Below, one piece after another: positions 43,445 to 52,266 of a stretch of DNA of 64,000 bases. Position 1 is the stretch's first letter, and each line of letters starts with the position of its first letter. Position numbers and translations under genes: made by a program. The notes beneath the pieces were generated by a model. That model had not been told where the DNA came from and made no database searches. It saw nothing but the letters and a program-made list of their open reading frames with translations. Source of the DNA: Thermoanaerobaculia bacterium (GTDB lineage Bacteria; Acidobacteriota; Thermoanaerobaculia; Multivoradales; JAHEKO01); NCBI GenBank assembly GCA_947259195.1, contig CAMYLC010000012.1:1-64000 (forward strand). The letters are read 5' to 3'.

Positions 43445-45106
43445 GTGTATCGCTTACGAGTGTTCCCGAGCCAGGGAGAGGATTTCGAGATTCCACTGGT
43501 TGACGAATCGATCTCGATCGGTCGAGTGTCCGAGTCCGATCTCGTCGTCAAAGACCGCTTCCTTTCTCGCCAACACGCCCGCCTTTATCGACAGGGAGAC
43601 CACGTCTGGATCGAGGATCTCGGCTCGAGCAACGGCACCTGGGTCAACGATCGACGCGTCGAGCAACGGACCGAGATTCACCCCGGAGACGAACTGCGGC
43701 TCTCGACCAGCTACATCACGCTCCTGGCGGACGGACTCGAGACTCCCACCCCGCGGCAGGATCCGATTAACAGGCACAACACCGACTATCGACGAGCCGA
43801 GGATCTCATCGATTCAGACAGCGCGACCGATCTTGGTGGACTGCACCCCCGGGAAGCCTTCCGGCGCCAAGCCGATCGACTCCAGCTGCTCAACTCGATT
43901 CACCGCGCGCTCAGCGAAACCGTCCAGCTCGACGAGTTGCTCGAGATGATCCTGGACCGCTGTTTCGAGGCTCTCTTGCCCGACCACGCTGCCATCTTCC
44001 TGAAACGGGACAACGGTGAGTACTACCTGGCCGCGGAGCGATCTTCCGGCGGACCGGGTATCGATCATCTCTACTCGAAGACCCTGCTCCACGAGGTGGC
44101 CGACAATAAAATGGCGGCACTCGTCAGGGACGCCAAGACCGACCACCGGTTCAACGAGGCTGACAGCGTCCTCGGCTTGGGCATCCAGAGCCTCGTGGCC
44201 GCACCTCTCCTCAACCCCGAAGGCTCACTCGGGATGATCGCCCTCGCCTCGAGTCTGGAGAAGTCTCTATTCGTCGAGGAAGACAGAGATCTGCTGGCCT
44301 CACTTGCCTCGATCGCTGCTCTGGGGATCCACAATATCAAGCTCGCCCAGAGAGCGACCGAGGAAGCTGCCCAGCGTCGCCTCTTCGAAGCCGAGCTGAA
44401 TCTGGCTCGCAGGATTCAAGTCGCGGTGCTCCCCACCGAGCTACCGAGAATCGCCGGCTACAACCTGGCGGGGTCGACAATTCCGTCGCGTGGAGTCTCG
44501 GGTGACTACTACCAGGCGGTAGAACGCCTGGGGGGCAAAGAGACCGTCCTCATGGTCGCAGACGTTTGTGGAAAGGGCATCTGTGCGTCCCTGACCACCC
44601 TTTCCCTGGAGGCTCTGGCTGCCGGGCCCATCGAAGTCGGTCGGCCGCCGGCCGAGCTCTGCACACGAGTCAATCGGCGTCTGCACACCCGAACCCTCTC
44701 CAACCGTTTCGCCACTGCGTTTGTCGTGGTTCTGGAACCGCACGGTCGAATACTGCGTTACGCGAGTGCCGGCCATCCCGGCCTCCTGGTCGGTGCGAAG
44801 GGCAACATCATCACACTGGACTCGACCGGGCCGCCACTGGGGGCTTTCGACGATATCGAATACCGAGAATCAAGTGTGCTGATCGATGCCGGCGACACCC
44901 TGGTTCTCTATACGGACGGCATCATCGAGGCCGCCAATCCCGATGGTGAGGAGTTTGGCACCGCACGCTTGGCCGATGTCGTGGCCAGCAATCTGGATGA
45001 CGAGCTGGGAGCCCTGAGCCGGTCGATCGAGACAGCACTGGAAGAGTTCGTCGAGGGAGTCCCCTTTACGGATGATCGGACCCTGGTTCTCCTTCGCAAG
45101 CTTTAA
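43445..45106 (+). CDS. FHA-GAF-PP2C (SpoIIE/RsbU-type) phosphatase
   Basis: 553 residues from GTG 43445 (AAGGAGGG six bases upstream). FHA domain 1-95 (SIGRVSESDLVVKDRFLSRQHARLYRQ, shortened here to its key part ISIGR...SRQHARL; LGSSNGTWVN) binds phosphothreonine. GAF domain about 140-300. SpoIIE-type PP2C phosphatase 330-553: SRGVSGDYYQ with metal aspartate, LMVADVCGKGICASLTTL, and LVLYTDGIIEAANPDGEEFG. Such proteins dephosphorylate anti-anti-sigma factors; none lies next door. The FHA domain may link it to the Ser/Thr kinases in this region. Confidence 0.92.
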   Translation: MYRLRVFPSQGEDFEIPLVDESISIGRVSESDLVVKDRFLSRQHARLYRQGDHVWIEDLGSSNGTWVNDRRVEQRTEIHPGDELRLSTSYITLLADGLETPTPRQDPINRHNTDYRRAEDLIDSDSATDLGGLHPREAFRRQADRLQLLNSIHRALSETVQLDELLEMILDRCFEALLPDHAAIFLKRDNGEYYLAAERSSGGPGIDHLYSKTLLHEVADNKMAALVRDAKTDHRFNEADSVLGLGIQSLVAAPLLNPEGSLGMIALASSLEKSLFVEEDRDLLASLASIAALGIHNIKLAQRATEEAAQRRLFEAELNLARRIQVAVLPTELPRIAGYNLAGSTIPSRGVSGDYYQAVERLGGKETVLMVADVCGKGICASLTTLSLEALAAGPIEVGRPPAELCTRVNRRLHTRTLSNRFATAFVVVLEPHGRILRYASAGHPGLLVGAKGNIITLDSTGPPLGAFDDIEYRESSVLIDAGDTLVLYTDGIIEAANPDGEEFGTARLADVVASNLDDELGALSRSIETALEEFVEGVPFTDDRTLVLLRKL

Positions 45107-45150
45107 CGTCGGGATCTGCGGATCGAGCCCACCATTCGTGCAAGCCCTGG

Positions 45151-46752
45151 TCAGCTCTCAGTCGCAACGACCTCTTCGGCCGCGAGCATGCTTCGGGATT
45201 CGAGGATCTCTGCCACTCGGCGCCGCGTCTCTGATTTGGGGCCGTCACTCGAAACCGTTTCGAAGAGCTCGGAGCTGTCCGGGTTCGGCCCTTCGAACTC
45301 GGAGCGTTGAAGCTCCATGATCTCGACCCGGCCATCGGAGCGCGTGTCGTGCTCCTGCCGGAGCTCCAATCGTCGTTGCTGCTCCGGCGGCTCGCAAGTC
45401 GTCTCGAGAAAGAGGAGTCGTGCGCCGGCTCGCTGCGCCAGGTCGATGACCGGCTGACGCTCGACCTGCCGCTTGAAGGCACCATCGACAGCAACCGGAA
45501 AGCCGGCCTTCAGTAGGTTCTCGGCCCGGCGACAGACCTCGTCATAGGTGCTTCGATTCATCTCGGGCGAGTAGAGACCCTCGTTGTAGGGCACGTAGAC
45601 GCGGGTGTTCTCGCCAATGCCCGCCAACTGCTTGCGCACGGCATCGGTCGAGAGCAGATGCCAGCCGAAGTTCTCGCGGAGGTACCGGGCGATGTTCGTC
45701 TTGCCAGAACCCATCAGACCGTAAAGCACGACCAGGGAAGGCCGCTCTTCGCCTCCCGCATAGCGGTAGGCAAGCCCGAAATAGTGCCGTGCCCGATTCT
45801 TCCAGTGGCGCCGCTGAACGCCGTCGAGCGCCGGATCCGAGGCGGTGAAGCAGGAGATCTTGCCCCTCACATAGGCGCGATAGCACTTGTAGAAGTTCAA
45901 TAACTTCAGGAGACCCCGATCACCAGAAGCCTCGACATATTCGTCGATCAAGAGTCGCCCCAGCTCGGGACGTCCCCGAAAGTCGAAATCCATGGCCAGA
46001 AACGCCAGGTCCGCCGCCACATCGCCACACCGGAAGCGTTCGTTGAACTCGATGCAGTCGAAGATGATCGGCGGATCCTGGAAGAAGATGTTGTCCAGAT
46101 GCAGGTCGCCGTGACTCTCCCGAATGCGTCCTTCCGCTATGCGTTCGCGGAAGAGGTCGGGCTGATCTCGGTAAAAGGCGTTGGTCCAATCCCGAATGTG
46201 CTCGTACCGCTGCCGGGTGATCAACTTTCCCATGTACTCGCGGGTCTGGGTGAAATTCTCGTCGGTGTTGTACTTGACCGCCTCGAGGGTTCCCCACCGA
46301 TCGATTCCCTCACCGGTCCGCGCGTTGCGATAGAACGGAACGAGCTGCTCCACCAGCTGGCCGATTTGCCGTCCCGTGAGCTCGCCACGCTCGAGGACGG
46401 GGCCTCCAAGAAGCTCTCCGTCCAACTGCCGCATGACCACCAGCCAGTCGACAACCTCGCCTTCTCCTCCGATCCGAAGCAGACCACCATCGAGGGTTAT
46501 CGGCTCGACACCCAGATAGACCTCGGGTGCCAGGCGGCGATTGAGCTCTACCTCTGCTTTGCAGTAGCGCTGCCGAAGTTCAATACTCGAGAAGTCGAGG
46601 AAGCCGAAGTTCACAGGCTTCTTCAACTTGTAGACTCGCTCACCGGTGAGAAATACCGAGGAGATGTGCGTCTGGACGAACTCCACCTGTTCAACTGGCG
46701 GGTCGTAGAAAGCAGGGTCTTTCAGAGCCTCGACGAGCTCGACGTGGTCCAT
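45151..46752 (-). CDS. Bifunctional phosphotransferase-like and AAA-type kinase protein
   Basis: 533 residues from ATG 46752 (GGGAGG four bases upstream), preferred over the frame opening 33 bases earlier. Residues 1-330 match the aminoglycoside-phosphotransferase-like COG2187 part (RVYKLKKPVNFGFLDFSSIE; ESHGDLHLDNIFF with catalytic Asp; IFDCIEFNERFRCGDVAADL). Residues 340-510 form a P-loop kinase of COG0645 type (VLYGLMGSGKTNIARYL). The substrate of this widespread fusion is unknown. Diverges from the FAD reductase gene. Confidence 0.88.
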   Translation of the reverse strand: MDHVELVEALKDPAFYDPPVEQVEFVQTHISSVFLTGERVYKLKKPVNFGFLDFSSIELRQRYCKAEVELNRRLAPEVYLGVEPITLDGGLLRIGGEGEVVDWLVVMRQLDGELLGGPVLERGELTGRQIGQLVEQLVPFYRNARTGEGIDRWGTLEAVKYNTDENFTQTREYMGKLITRQRYEHIRDWTNAFYRDQPDLFRERIAEGRIRESHGDLHLDNIFFQDPPIIFDCIEFNERFRCGDVAADLAFLAMDFDFRGRPELGRLLIDEYVEASGDRGLLKLLNFYKCYRAYVRGKISCFTASDPALDGVQRRHWKNRARHYFGLAYRYAGGEERPSLVVLYGLMGSGKTNIARYLRENFGWHLLSTDAVRKQLAGIGENTRVYVPYNEGLYSPEMNRSTYDEVCRRAENLLKAGFPVAVDGAFKRQVERQPVIDLAQRAGARLLFLETTCEPPEQQRRLELRQEHDTRSDGRVEIMELQRSEFEGPNPDSSELFETVSSDGPKSETRRRVAEILESRSMLAAEEVVATES

Positions 46753-46887
46753 GGTGCCTCCCGGTACGACTCCATCGTAGTCCAACCTGAAACGCTCGCA
46801 CAGACACGTCTGGAGGTCAAATAAAAGTACCCTACCTTATCGACGCTTGGCCATGAATCGATCGGCCCACCCCAAGGGATAGCGCGG

Positions 46888-46913
46888 CACACCACCCCAA
46901 TTGGGGTGGCGTG
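46888..46913. promoter_or_regulatory. Palindrome in divergent intergenic region
   Basis: CACACCACCCCAA followed by TTGGGGTGGCGTG: a 13-bp arm inverted repeat with one mismatch and no loop. It is centred in the 328-base gap between the divergent kinase-like gene (start 46752) and reductase gene (start 47081), which suits an operator. A second CCCACCCCAAGGG lies 20 bases left. The protein that would bind is unknown. Confidence 0.4.
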
Positions 46914-47080
46914 TGTATCCACAACCCACTACTTTGCTAGGCAGGTGGACGAGTTCCAAGACACGGACGGCAGATCGGCCCTGGCCTCGAGGTCTGACGC
47001 CGAAGCCCAACGTCATCCGTGAGCTGTACGCGCGCTGGTTGGGTTCTCAGGTGAGCGCCCGACAGACGAGAGGAGTGACG

Positions 47081-48445
47081 ATGGCAGACTCGAACCCCCC
47101 ATCCCGACAGGACCAGCTCGAACTGGTCGACGGCTCGCGGGTCGCGGTGATCGGAGGCGGCCCTGCCGGCTCCTTCACGAGCTACTTTCTGCTCGAGATG
47201 GCCGAACGGGCGGATCTGGATATCGAGGTCGAGATCTACGAGCCGAGGGACTTCTCCTGCCCGGCGCCTGGCGGCTGCAACATGTGCGGCGGGATCATCT
47301 CCGAGACGCTGGTGCAGAACCTCGCAGCGGAAGGTATAAACCTCCCCGACACGGTCGTGCAAAGGGGTATCGAGTCCTACGTCCTCCATATGGATGTCGG
47401 AATGGTCCGCATTGAGACTCCCGTTGACGAGAAGCGCATCGCCGCCGTCTACCGTGGTGCGGGACCGCGCGACATCCAGGTGAGGAAATGGGGCAGCTTC
47501 GATCATCATCTCGAAGGCCTGGCCGAGGCCAGGGGGGCCAAGGTCACCCGCGGCCGCGTGATGGAGATCTCCATGGACAACGGTCGCCCCTCCATCAGCG
47601 TGAAAGGTGGTGAGCCCCAGGCCTACGACCTTCTGGTTGCAGCCGTAGGTGTGAACTCACCGGCACTCAAGCTCTTCAAGGAGCTCGACTTCGGCTACCA
47701 GCCTCCCGAGACCACCAAGACCTTCATTCGCGAGTACTTCCTTGGTGAAGAGGTCATCGCAGAGATCCTGGGCGATTCCATGCACGTCTTTCTGCTCAAC
47801 ATTCCGAGGCTGGAATTCGCGGCTATCATCCCGAAAGGCGACTACGCCAGTGTCTGCCTCCTAGGAGAGGCCATCGACAAGGATCTCGTCGATGCTTTCC
47901 TGAGCTCGGACGAGGTCCGAGGGTGCATGCCCGACGATTGGGCCCCAGATCCCCGCTCCTGTCAGTGCTCACCGAAGATCGCGGTGAAGGGAGCCATCCA
48001 GCCTTACGGCGATCGCATCGTCTTCGTCGGCGACTGCGGAGTAACCCGTCTCTACAAGGATGGAATCGGGGCGGCGTACAAGACGGCGAAGGCCTGTGCC
48101 ACCACGGCTGTCTTCGAGGGAGTCTCCGAGGATGCCTTCCGGCGCCACTACGCGCCCATTCTCAAGACCATCCTGCGGGACAACGCCATCGGCAAGGTCA
48201 CCTTCAGCGCCACCAAGCTGGTGCAGATGATGCCCTTCGCGCGGCGCGCGATGCTCCGAATGACCCAAAAAGAGCAGAGCATCCCGGGGCGACACAAAGA
48301 CATCAGCCAGGTCCTCTGGGACATGTTTACCGGCAGTGCAGCCTACATGGAGATCTTCACTCGAGCCATCCATCCCAGATTCCTGGGCCGCCTATCCTGG
48401 GAGCTGCTGGCAGCGGTAGCTCCGGGCAAGAGGAGCCAACCATGA
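47081..48445 (+). CDS. FAD-dependent geranylgeranyl-reductase-family oxidoreductase
   Basis: 454 residues; ATG 47081 with AGAGGAG upstream; earlier in-frame sequence looks non-coding. RVAVIGGGPAGSFTSYFLLE is the FAD dinucleotide motif. A cysteine motif CPAPGGCNMCGGII is conserved in this subfamily. VFVGDCGVTRLYKDGIGAAY is the second FAD motif (GD). Related enzymes reduce isoprenoid double bonds or act as monooxygenases. The stop overlaps the cNMP-binding gene by four bases, so the two are co-translated, and the FHA-cyclase follows. Confidence 0.85.
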   Translation: MADSNPPSRQDQLELVDGSRVAVIGGGPAGSFTSYFLLEMAERADLDIEVEIYEPRDFSCPAPGGCNMCGGIISETLVQNLAAEGINLPDTVVQRGIESYVLHMDVGMVRIETPVDEKRIAAVYRGAGPRDIQVRKWGSFDHHLEGLAEARGAKVTRGRVMEISMDNGRPSISVKGGEPQAYDLLVAAVGVNSPALKLFKELDFGYQPPETTKTFIREYFLGEEVIAEILGDSMHVFLLNIPRLEFAAIIPKGDYASVCLLGEAIDKDLVDAFLSSDEVRGCMPDDWAPDPRSCQCSPKIAVKGAIQPYGDRIVFVGDCGVTRLYKDGIGAAYKTAKACATTAVFEGVSEDAFRRHYAPILKTILRDNAIGKVTFSATKLVQMMPFARRAMLRMTQKEQSIPGRHKDISQVLWDMFTGSAAYMEIFTRAIHPRFLGRLSWELLAAVAPGKRSQP

Positions 48446-48822
48446 GAAAGCAATCAATCGAGAAGGGAGCCCTCGGCAAGGTCTACCAGGACGGCGAGTT
48501 CATCACCCGACAGGGGGATGTGGGACAGGTCATGTACGTCGTTCAGCAGGGTAAAGTGGAAGTCCTCATGGAGAAAGAGGGCCACGAGACTCTCTTGAGA
48601 GTCGCCGGGGAAGGAGAGTTCTTGGGCGAGATGGCCATCTTCGACCACGAAGTGCGCTCCGCTTCCCTCAGGGCGAAGGGTGAGGTGAAGGTCCTGACGA
48701 TCGACAAGAAGAACTTCTTGAAGAGAATTCACATAGATCCCTCACTTGCCTTTAGAATCGTCCAAACCATGTCGCAGCGAGTCCGCGAACTAGGAGACGA
48801 AGTGGCTCGCTTGAAGGGCTAG
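48442..48822 (+). CDS. Stand-alone cyclic-nucleotide-binding domain protein
   Basis: 126 residues: only a CNB domain. GKVYQDGEFITRQGDVGQVM gives the beta-roll, GEGEFLGEMAIFDHEVRSAS is the phosphate-binding cassette with FLGEMAI and the arginine that contacts cyclic phosphate. No DNA-binding domain follows, unlike Crp, so it must act on a partner protein. Start ATG 48442 overlaps the reductase stop (ATGA) and the cyclase gene begins 25 bases downstream, which suggests that the partner is the reductase or the cyclase. Confidence 0.9.
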   Translation: MRKQSIEKGALGKVYQDGEFITRQGDVGQVMYVVQQGKVEVLMEKEGHETLLRVAGEGEFLGEMAIFDHEVRSASLRAKGEVKVLTIDKKNFLKRIHIDPSLAFRIVQTMSQRVRELGDEVARLKG

Positions 48823-48847
48823 GCCCGGACGAACAAGAGCGTCGGCA

Positions 48848-49861
48848 GTGAGTGAGGCAATCAAAGTAGAAAGCTACATCGAACCGTCACCCACCCAGCA
48901 CCCTCCCAAGCGGCTGGTGCAGGAGGGTGGTGACGATGATGGAGTGAGCTACGCGTTCTTCGATCGAATCGAGATCGGGCGCTACCGCGAGGGGCGCGAG
49001 GCTGCCGGCTGCCTGCTGATCACGGATCCAACCGTCTCCTCCAGGCATTGCATTCTGACCCAGGATCAAAGCGGACGCTGTTTCGCCCGAGATGTGAGCC
49101 GAAACGGCACTCGCCTGGACGGCCGTCGGCTGTCGCCAAATCTTCAGACCGAGATTCAAGTCGGCCAGACCCTGTTGATCGGCAGGCAGCTGGCCTTTCG
49201 CCTCGAGGGCGAGCAACTGAGAGATTCCGAAGTACCGACATCCGAGATCTCCAAGCTCACCATGAAGGTAGAGGAAGTAAAGACCCTTACCGTGCTCGTC
49301 GGGGACATCCGCGACTACACGGTTCTGGTCCAACAAGCCGCTTCTTCCGCCCTTCAGGAATCGGTAGGCCGACTCTTCGAGCGGCTCGAGAAGGAGGTCA
49401 TCTCCCTGGGAGGCACGATCAAGGAGTTCCAGGGAGACGCAGCGTTCGCTTTCTGGGAGGAGAACACCTCGGAGAATCACGCCATCAGCGCCTGCGAGGC
49501 GGCCCTGAAGCTGGACCGGCTGGCCAGGGAACTGGCCGAAGTTCCTGGCTTCTGGCAGGTGGATGGCTTCCCGTTGAAGCTGGACTGGGCGCTGGCGACC
49601 GGCACCGTCGTGATGTCCGGGTACGGCGAGGGCAACGTCATGGGGCTCTCCATGGTGGGCGAGCCCGTGGTGCTCGCCTTCCGTATCGAGAAGTTCGCGA
49701 ACGACAAGACAGGCTCGATCATCGCCTGCGAGGCGACGCGAGAGCTGGCCTTCAAGGACTTCAAGTTTTACGACCTCGGAGAACGCGAGGTGAAGGGATT
49801 CGACGAGCCGCGCCGTCTCTACGCGTTGACCAAGAAGCGCCGCAGACTTCTCGGGCGTTGA
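48848..49861 (+). CDS. FHA-domain class III adenylate/guanylate cyclase
   Basis: 337 residues from GTG 48848. FHA domain 35-125 (ITDPTVSSRHCIL; DVSRNGTRLDGRRL). Class III cyclase 140-300: TVLVGDIRDYTVLVQQ with first metal aspartate, KEFQGDAAFAFWEE with the second, and MVGEPVVLAFRIEKFANDK. The typical C-terminal NLFEPRRLYALTKKR-type ending is FDEPRRLYALTKK. Makes cAMP or cGMP. FHA suggests activation by a phosphothreonine from a Ser/Thr kinase; the product could bind the CNB protein next door. Confidence 0.9.
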   Translation: MSEAIKVESYIEPSPTQHPPKRLVQEGGDDDGVSYAFFDRIEIGRYREGREAAGCLLITDPTVSSRHCILTQDQSGRCFARDVSRNGTRLDGRRLSPNLQTEIQVGQTLLIGRQLAFRLEGEQLRDSEVPTSEISKLTMKVEEVKTLTVLVGDIRDYTVLVQQAASSALQESVGRLFERLEKEVISLGGTIKEFQGDAAFAFWEENTSENHAISACEAALKLDRLARELAEVPGFWQVDGFPLKLDWALATGTVVMSGYGEGNVMGLSMVGEPVVLAFRIEKFANDKTGSIIACEATRELAFKDFKFYDLGEREVKGFDEPRRLYALTKKRRRLLGR

Positions 49862-49880
49862 TTCCCGGCCTGGTACAAGC

Positions 49881-51395
49881 ATGGGAATCTCCAATCCAAC
49901 CGACATCGCCGATACGCCGATCTTCGTCACCGGAGCCTCCGGCTACATCGGGGGAAGGTTGGTTCCTCGTCTGCTGGAGCGTGGCTATCGGGTCCGCTGC
50001 CTGGCGAGAAGCCCGAAGAAGCTGGAATCGAGGCCGTGGGCTGGTCAGCCGACGGTCGAGATCGTGGCTGGGGATGTAGGCGACACCGCGCTCCTCGCAG
50101 AGCAGATGCGCGGCTGCAGAGCGGCCTATTACCTGGTGCACTCTATGCTGGCAGCAGGACCAGCCTACGCATCGAAAGACGCCGAGCTGGCCAGAGCTTT
50201 CTCTACCGCGGCAGCCAACGCAGGATGCGAACGCATCCTCTACCTTGGCGGCCTGGGGGAGACCGGCGAGGGCCTGAGTGAGCACCTCACTTCGCGACGG
50301 GAGACGGAGACACTGCTGGCCTCTGGACCCGTTCCTGTCACTGTGTTGAGGGCGGCCATCATCATCGGTGCCGGATCGGCCTCCTTCGAGATTCTGCGCT
50401 ACCTCGTAGAGCGACTCCCCGTCATGGTTACGCCGCGCTGGGTTCAGACGGAGGGCCAGCCCATAGCGGTCCGCAATGTCATCGAATACCTCCTCGATGC
50501 CCTGGTCATGGAGGAGACCATCGGCCGGACTCTCGATATCGGCGGGCCCGACGTACTTTCGTACCGCGACATGATGGGAGTCATGGCCGAGGCCCTGGGC
50601 CTTCGTCACCGCCTGGTTATTCCCATTCCCGTGCTGACGCCGCGCTTGAGCTCACTCTGGATCCAACTCGTGACACCCCTGAGCCATCACATCGCCCGCC
50701 CGCTGGCTGAAGGCCTGCGCAACCGAGTCGTCTGCCGAGACAACACGGCCCAAAGCCTCATGCCACAGCGACTGCTCGGCGTACGGGAAGCCATCGACGA
50801 GGCGCTCGGTAACCTGGACCTGGGTGACGTCGAAACCTCCTGGACCGACGCCGGGGCCATCCCGGGAGACCCGGACTGGGCCGGCGGCACCACGTACGTC
50901 CACCAGGAAGAAACGCAGGTGGCGGCCTCCTCCTCTGATGTCTTCCGCGCTATCTGCCGTATCGGTGGACGAAACGGTTGGTATTCCTCCCGAATCCTCT
51001 GGCGAATACGAGGTGGCATCGACCGCCTGCTCGGAGGGCCTGGTTTGCGCCGCGGCCGGCGTCATGCCGAAGAGATCCGGCATGGCGATGCTCTTGACTT
51101 CTGGCGTGTAGCGGGAATCGAACACGATCGCTGGCTGAAGCTCAGAGCCGAAATGGTACTGCCCGGAGAAGCCTTGCTGGAGTTCCGAATCGAGCCTCTT
51201 GCCGAGCTCGCGGGCCGGTGTGAACTCCAGCAGATTGCTCGATTCAAGCCAAAAGGCCTGTTGGGAATCCTCTACTGGTACTCCCTGCTGCCCTTCCATG
51301 GATTCATTTTCCGCAGCATGATCAACGGCATCCGGCGCGCCGCAGAGCAGATCGAACTGCACCGGTGGGTCGATGACCCAGGACCAACTTCCTAG
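49881..51395 (+). CDS. SDR-type NAD(P)-binding protein with C-terminal DUF2867
   Basis: 504 residues, ATG 49881, 19 bases after the cyclase stop. N-terminal atypical SDR/NmrA-like Rossmann domain: IFVTGASGYIGGRLVPRLLE, ILYLGGLGE, YYLVHSM. DUF2867 from about 340 (NGWYSSRILWRIRGGIDRLL, FKPKGLLGILYWYSLLPFHG), a START-like domain. The combination is common in bacteria; annotated loosely as epimerase or reductase of unknown substrate. Possibly part of the reductase-CNB-cyclase transcript. Confidence 0.87.
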   Translation: MGISNPTDIADTPIFVTGASGYIGGRLVPRLLERGYRVRCLARSPKKLESRPWAGQPTVEIVAGDVGDTALLAEQMRGCRAAYYLVHSMLAAGPAYASKDAELARAFSTAAANAGCERILYLGGLGETGEGLSEHLTSRRETETLLASGPVPVTVLRAAIIIGAGSASFEILRYLVERLPVMVTPRWVQTEGQPIAVRNVIEYLLDALVMEETIGRTLDIGGPDVLSYRDMMGVMAEALGLRHRLVIPIPVLTPRLSSLWIQLVTPLSHHIARPLAEGLRNRVVCRDNTAQSLMPQRLLGVREAIDEALGNLDLGDVETSWTDAGAIPGDPDWAGGTTYVHQEETQVAASSSDVFRAICRIGGRNGWYSSRILWRIRGGIDRLLGGPGLRRGRRHAEEIRHGDALDFWRVAGIEHDRWLKLRAEMVLPGEALLEFRIEPLAELAGRCELQQIARFKPKGLLGILYWYSLLPFHGFIFRSMINGIRRAAEQIELHRWVDDPGPTS

Positions 51396-51440
51396 ATTTG
51401 GCCTACAATAGCCCCAGTAAAATTCCTGTCGGAGGAATCG

Positions 51441-51857
51441 GTGGACGAAAAGACAATCCAGATCTTCGAGCAGAGTCTGCGTCGGTGCGACGCCAATCCG
51501 GAGTTTCTGGACATCTTCTACGATCGCTTCCTGGCCTCCTCTCCGAAGGTCAAGGAGCGCTTCGCCAAGACCGATTTTCACCGGCAAAAGAGACTTCTGA
51601 GGGCGTCCTTCTATCTCATCCTGCTCGCTTCGGAGGATCCCGATGGCGGCCCCGAGAGATACCTCGGCCATCTGGCGACGCGCCACAGTACCAAGGACCT
51701 CGACGTGGGTGCCGAGCTCTACGACCTCTGGCTCGACAGTCTGCTGGAATCGGTCAAGGAGTGCGATCCCGAGTACACCGAAGAGGTCGAGCATGCGTGG
51801 GAGGCGATGATGGGCGTCGGCATCGACTTTCTCCTCTCCCGCTACCACCATTCGTAG
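51441..51857 (+). CDS. Single-domain globin
   Basis: 138 residues from GTG 51441 with GTCGGAGGA upstream. The alpha-helical globin pattern is visible: FYDRFLASSPKVKERFAKTD contains the CD region with phenylalanine, YLGHLATRHSTKDLDVGAEL holds the proximal histidine (RH, F helix), and LYDLWLDSLLESVKE the G helix. Probably haem-binding, for oxygen or NO sensing or detoxification. TACAAT at 51404 may be its -10. Followed by repeat DNA. Confidence 0.8.
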   Translation: MDEKTIQIFEQSLRRCDANPEFLDIFYDRFLASSPKVKERFAKTDFHRQKRLLRASFYLILLASEDPDGGPERYLGHLATRHSTKDLDVGAELYDLWLDSLLESVKECDPEYTEEVEHAWEAMMGVGIDFLLSRYHHS

Positions 51858-51894
51858 TCGTTGCGCGAGCTTCTAGCACCTACTCGGATTCTGA

Positions 51895-52205
51895 GGGCCT
51901 GGGGTCCTGGGCAGACGTCCACGATCTGATTGAGGGTCCAACGTGGGGCCCCCAGGGGGCTATCCTCCCTTCCACAGCAGCCAACCCCTTGAGGTCCCCA
52001 CGCGGAACCCTGCCAGCGTCGGTTCCAGGAGGTTCGTGCGGGTGGTCCGACCTGCCAACCGAACCAAAGTGTCAACCATGTCCTGAGGTCGAACTGTCAC
52101 CGATGTCCTGATACAGAACAGCTTGACCCCTCCCGCGGGAGCCCGCAAGGGGCTCCCCTACAAAGCCGCCACCGTCCGCCTGCGAACCACCCGGACGGAC
52201 CGCTA
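51895..52205. repeat. Dispersed repeat copy R6 with inverted IS-end-like units
   Basis: Module 2 at 51932-52015 (arm GAGGGTCCAACGTGGGGCCC, loop CTATCCTCCCTTCCACAGCA, arm GAGGTCCCCACGCGGAACCC). Then AGTGTCAACCATGTCCTGAG and GTCGAACTGTCACCGATGTC at 52068-52108, the inverse of the 32095 units. Then the hairpin GGAGCCCGCAAGGGGCTCC (52138-52156) and inverted module 1 (CCGTCCGCCTGCGAACCACC). No gene in the 409-base gap. Confidence 0.75.
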
Positions 52206-52266
52206 AATCCGGTGAGCAGGGCCGATCACCTGTGATGTCGGGAAGGAGCAGACCCTCTCCCGCGGG

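Noticed and set aside
46901..47080. Upstream extension of the FAD reductase
   Set aside because: The residues before 47081 are not family-like and ATG 47081 has a good ribosome site.
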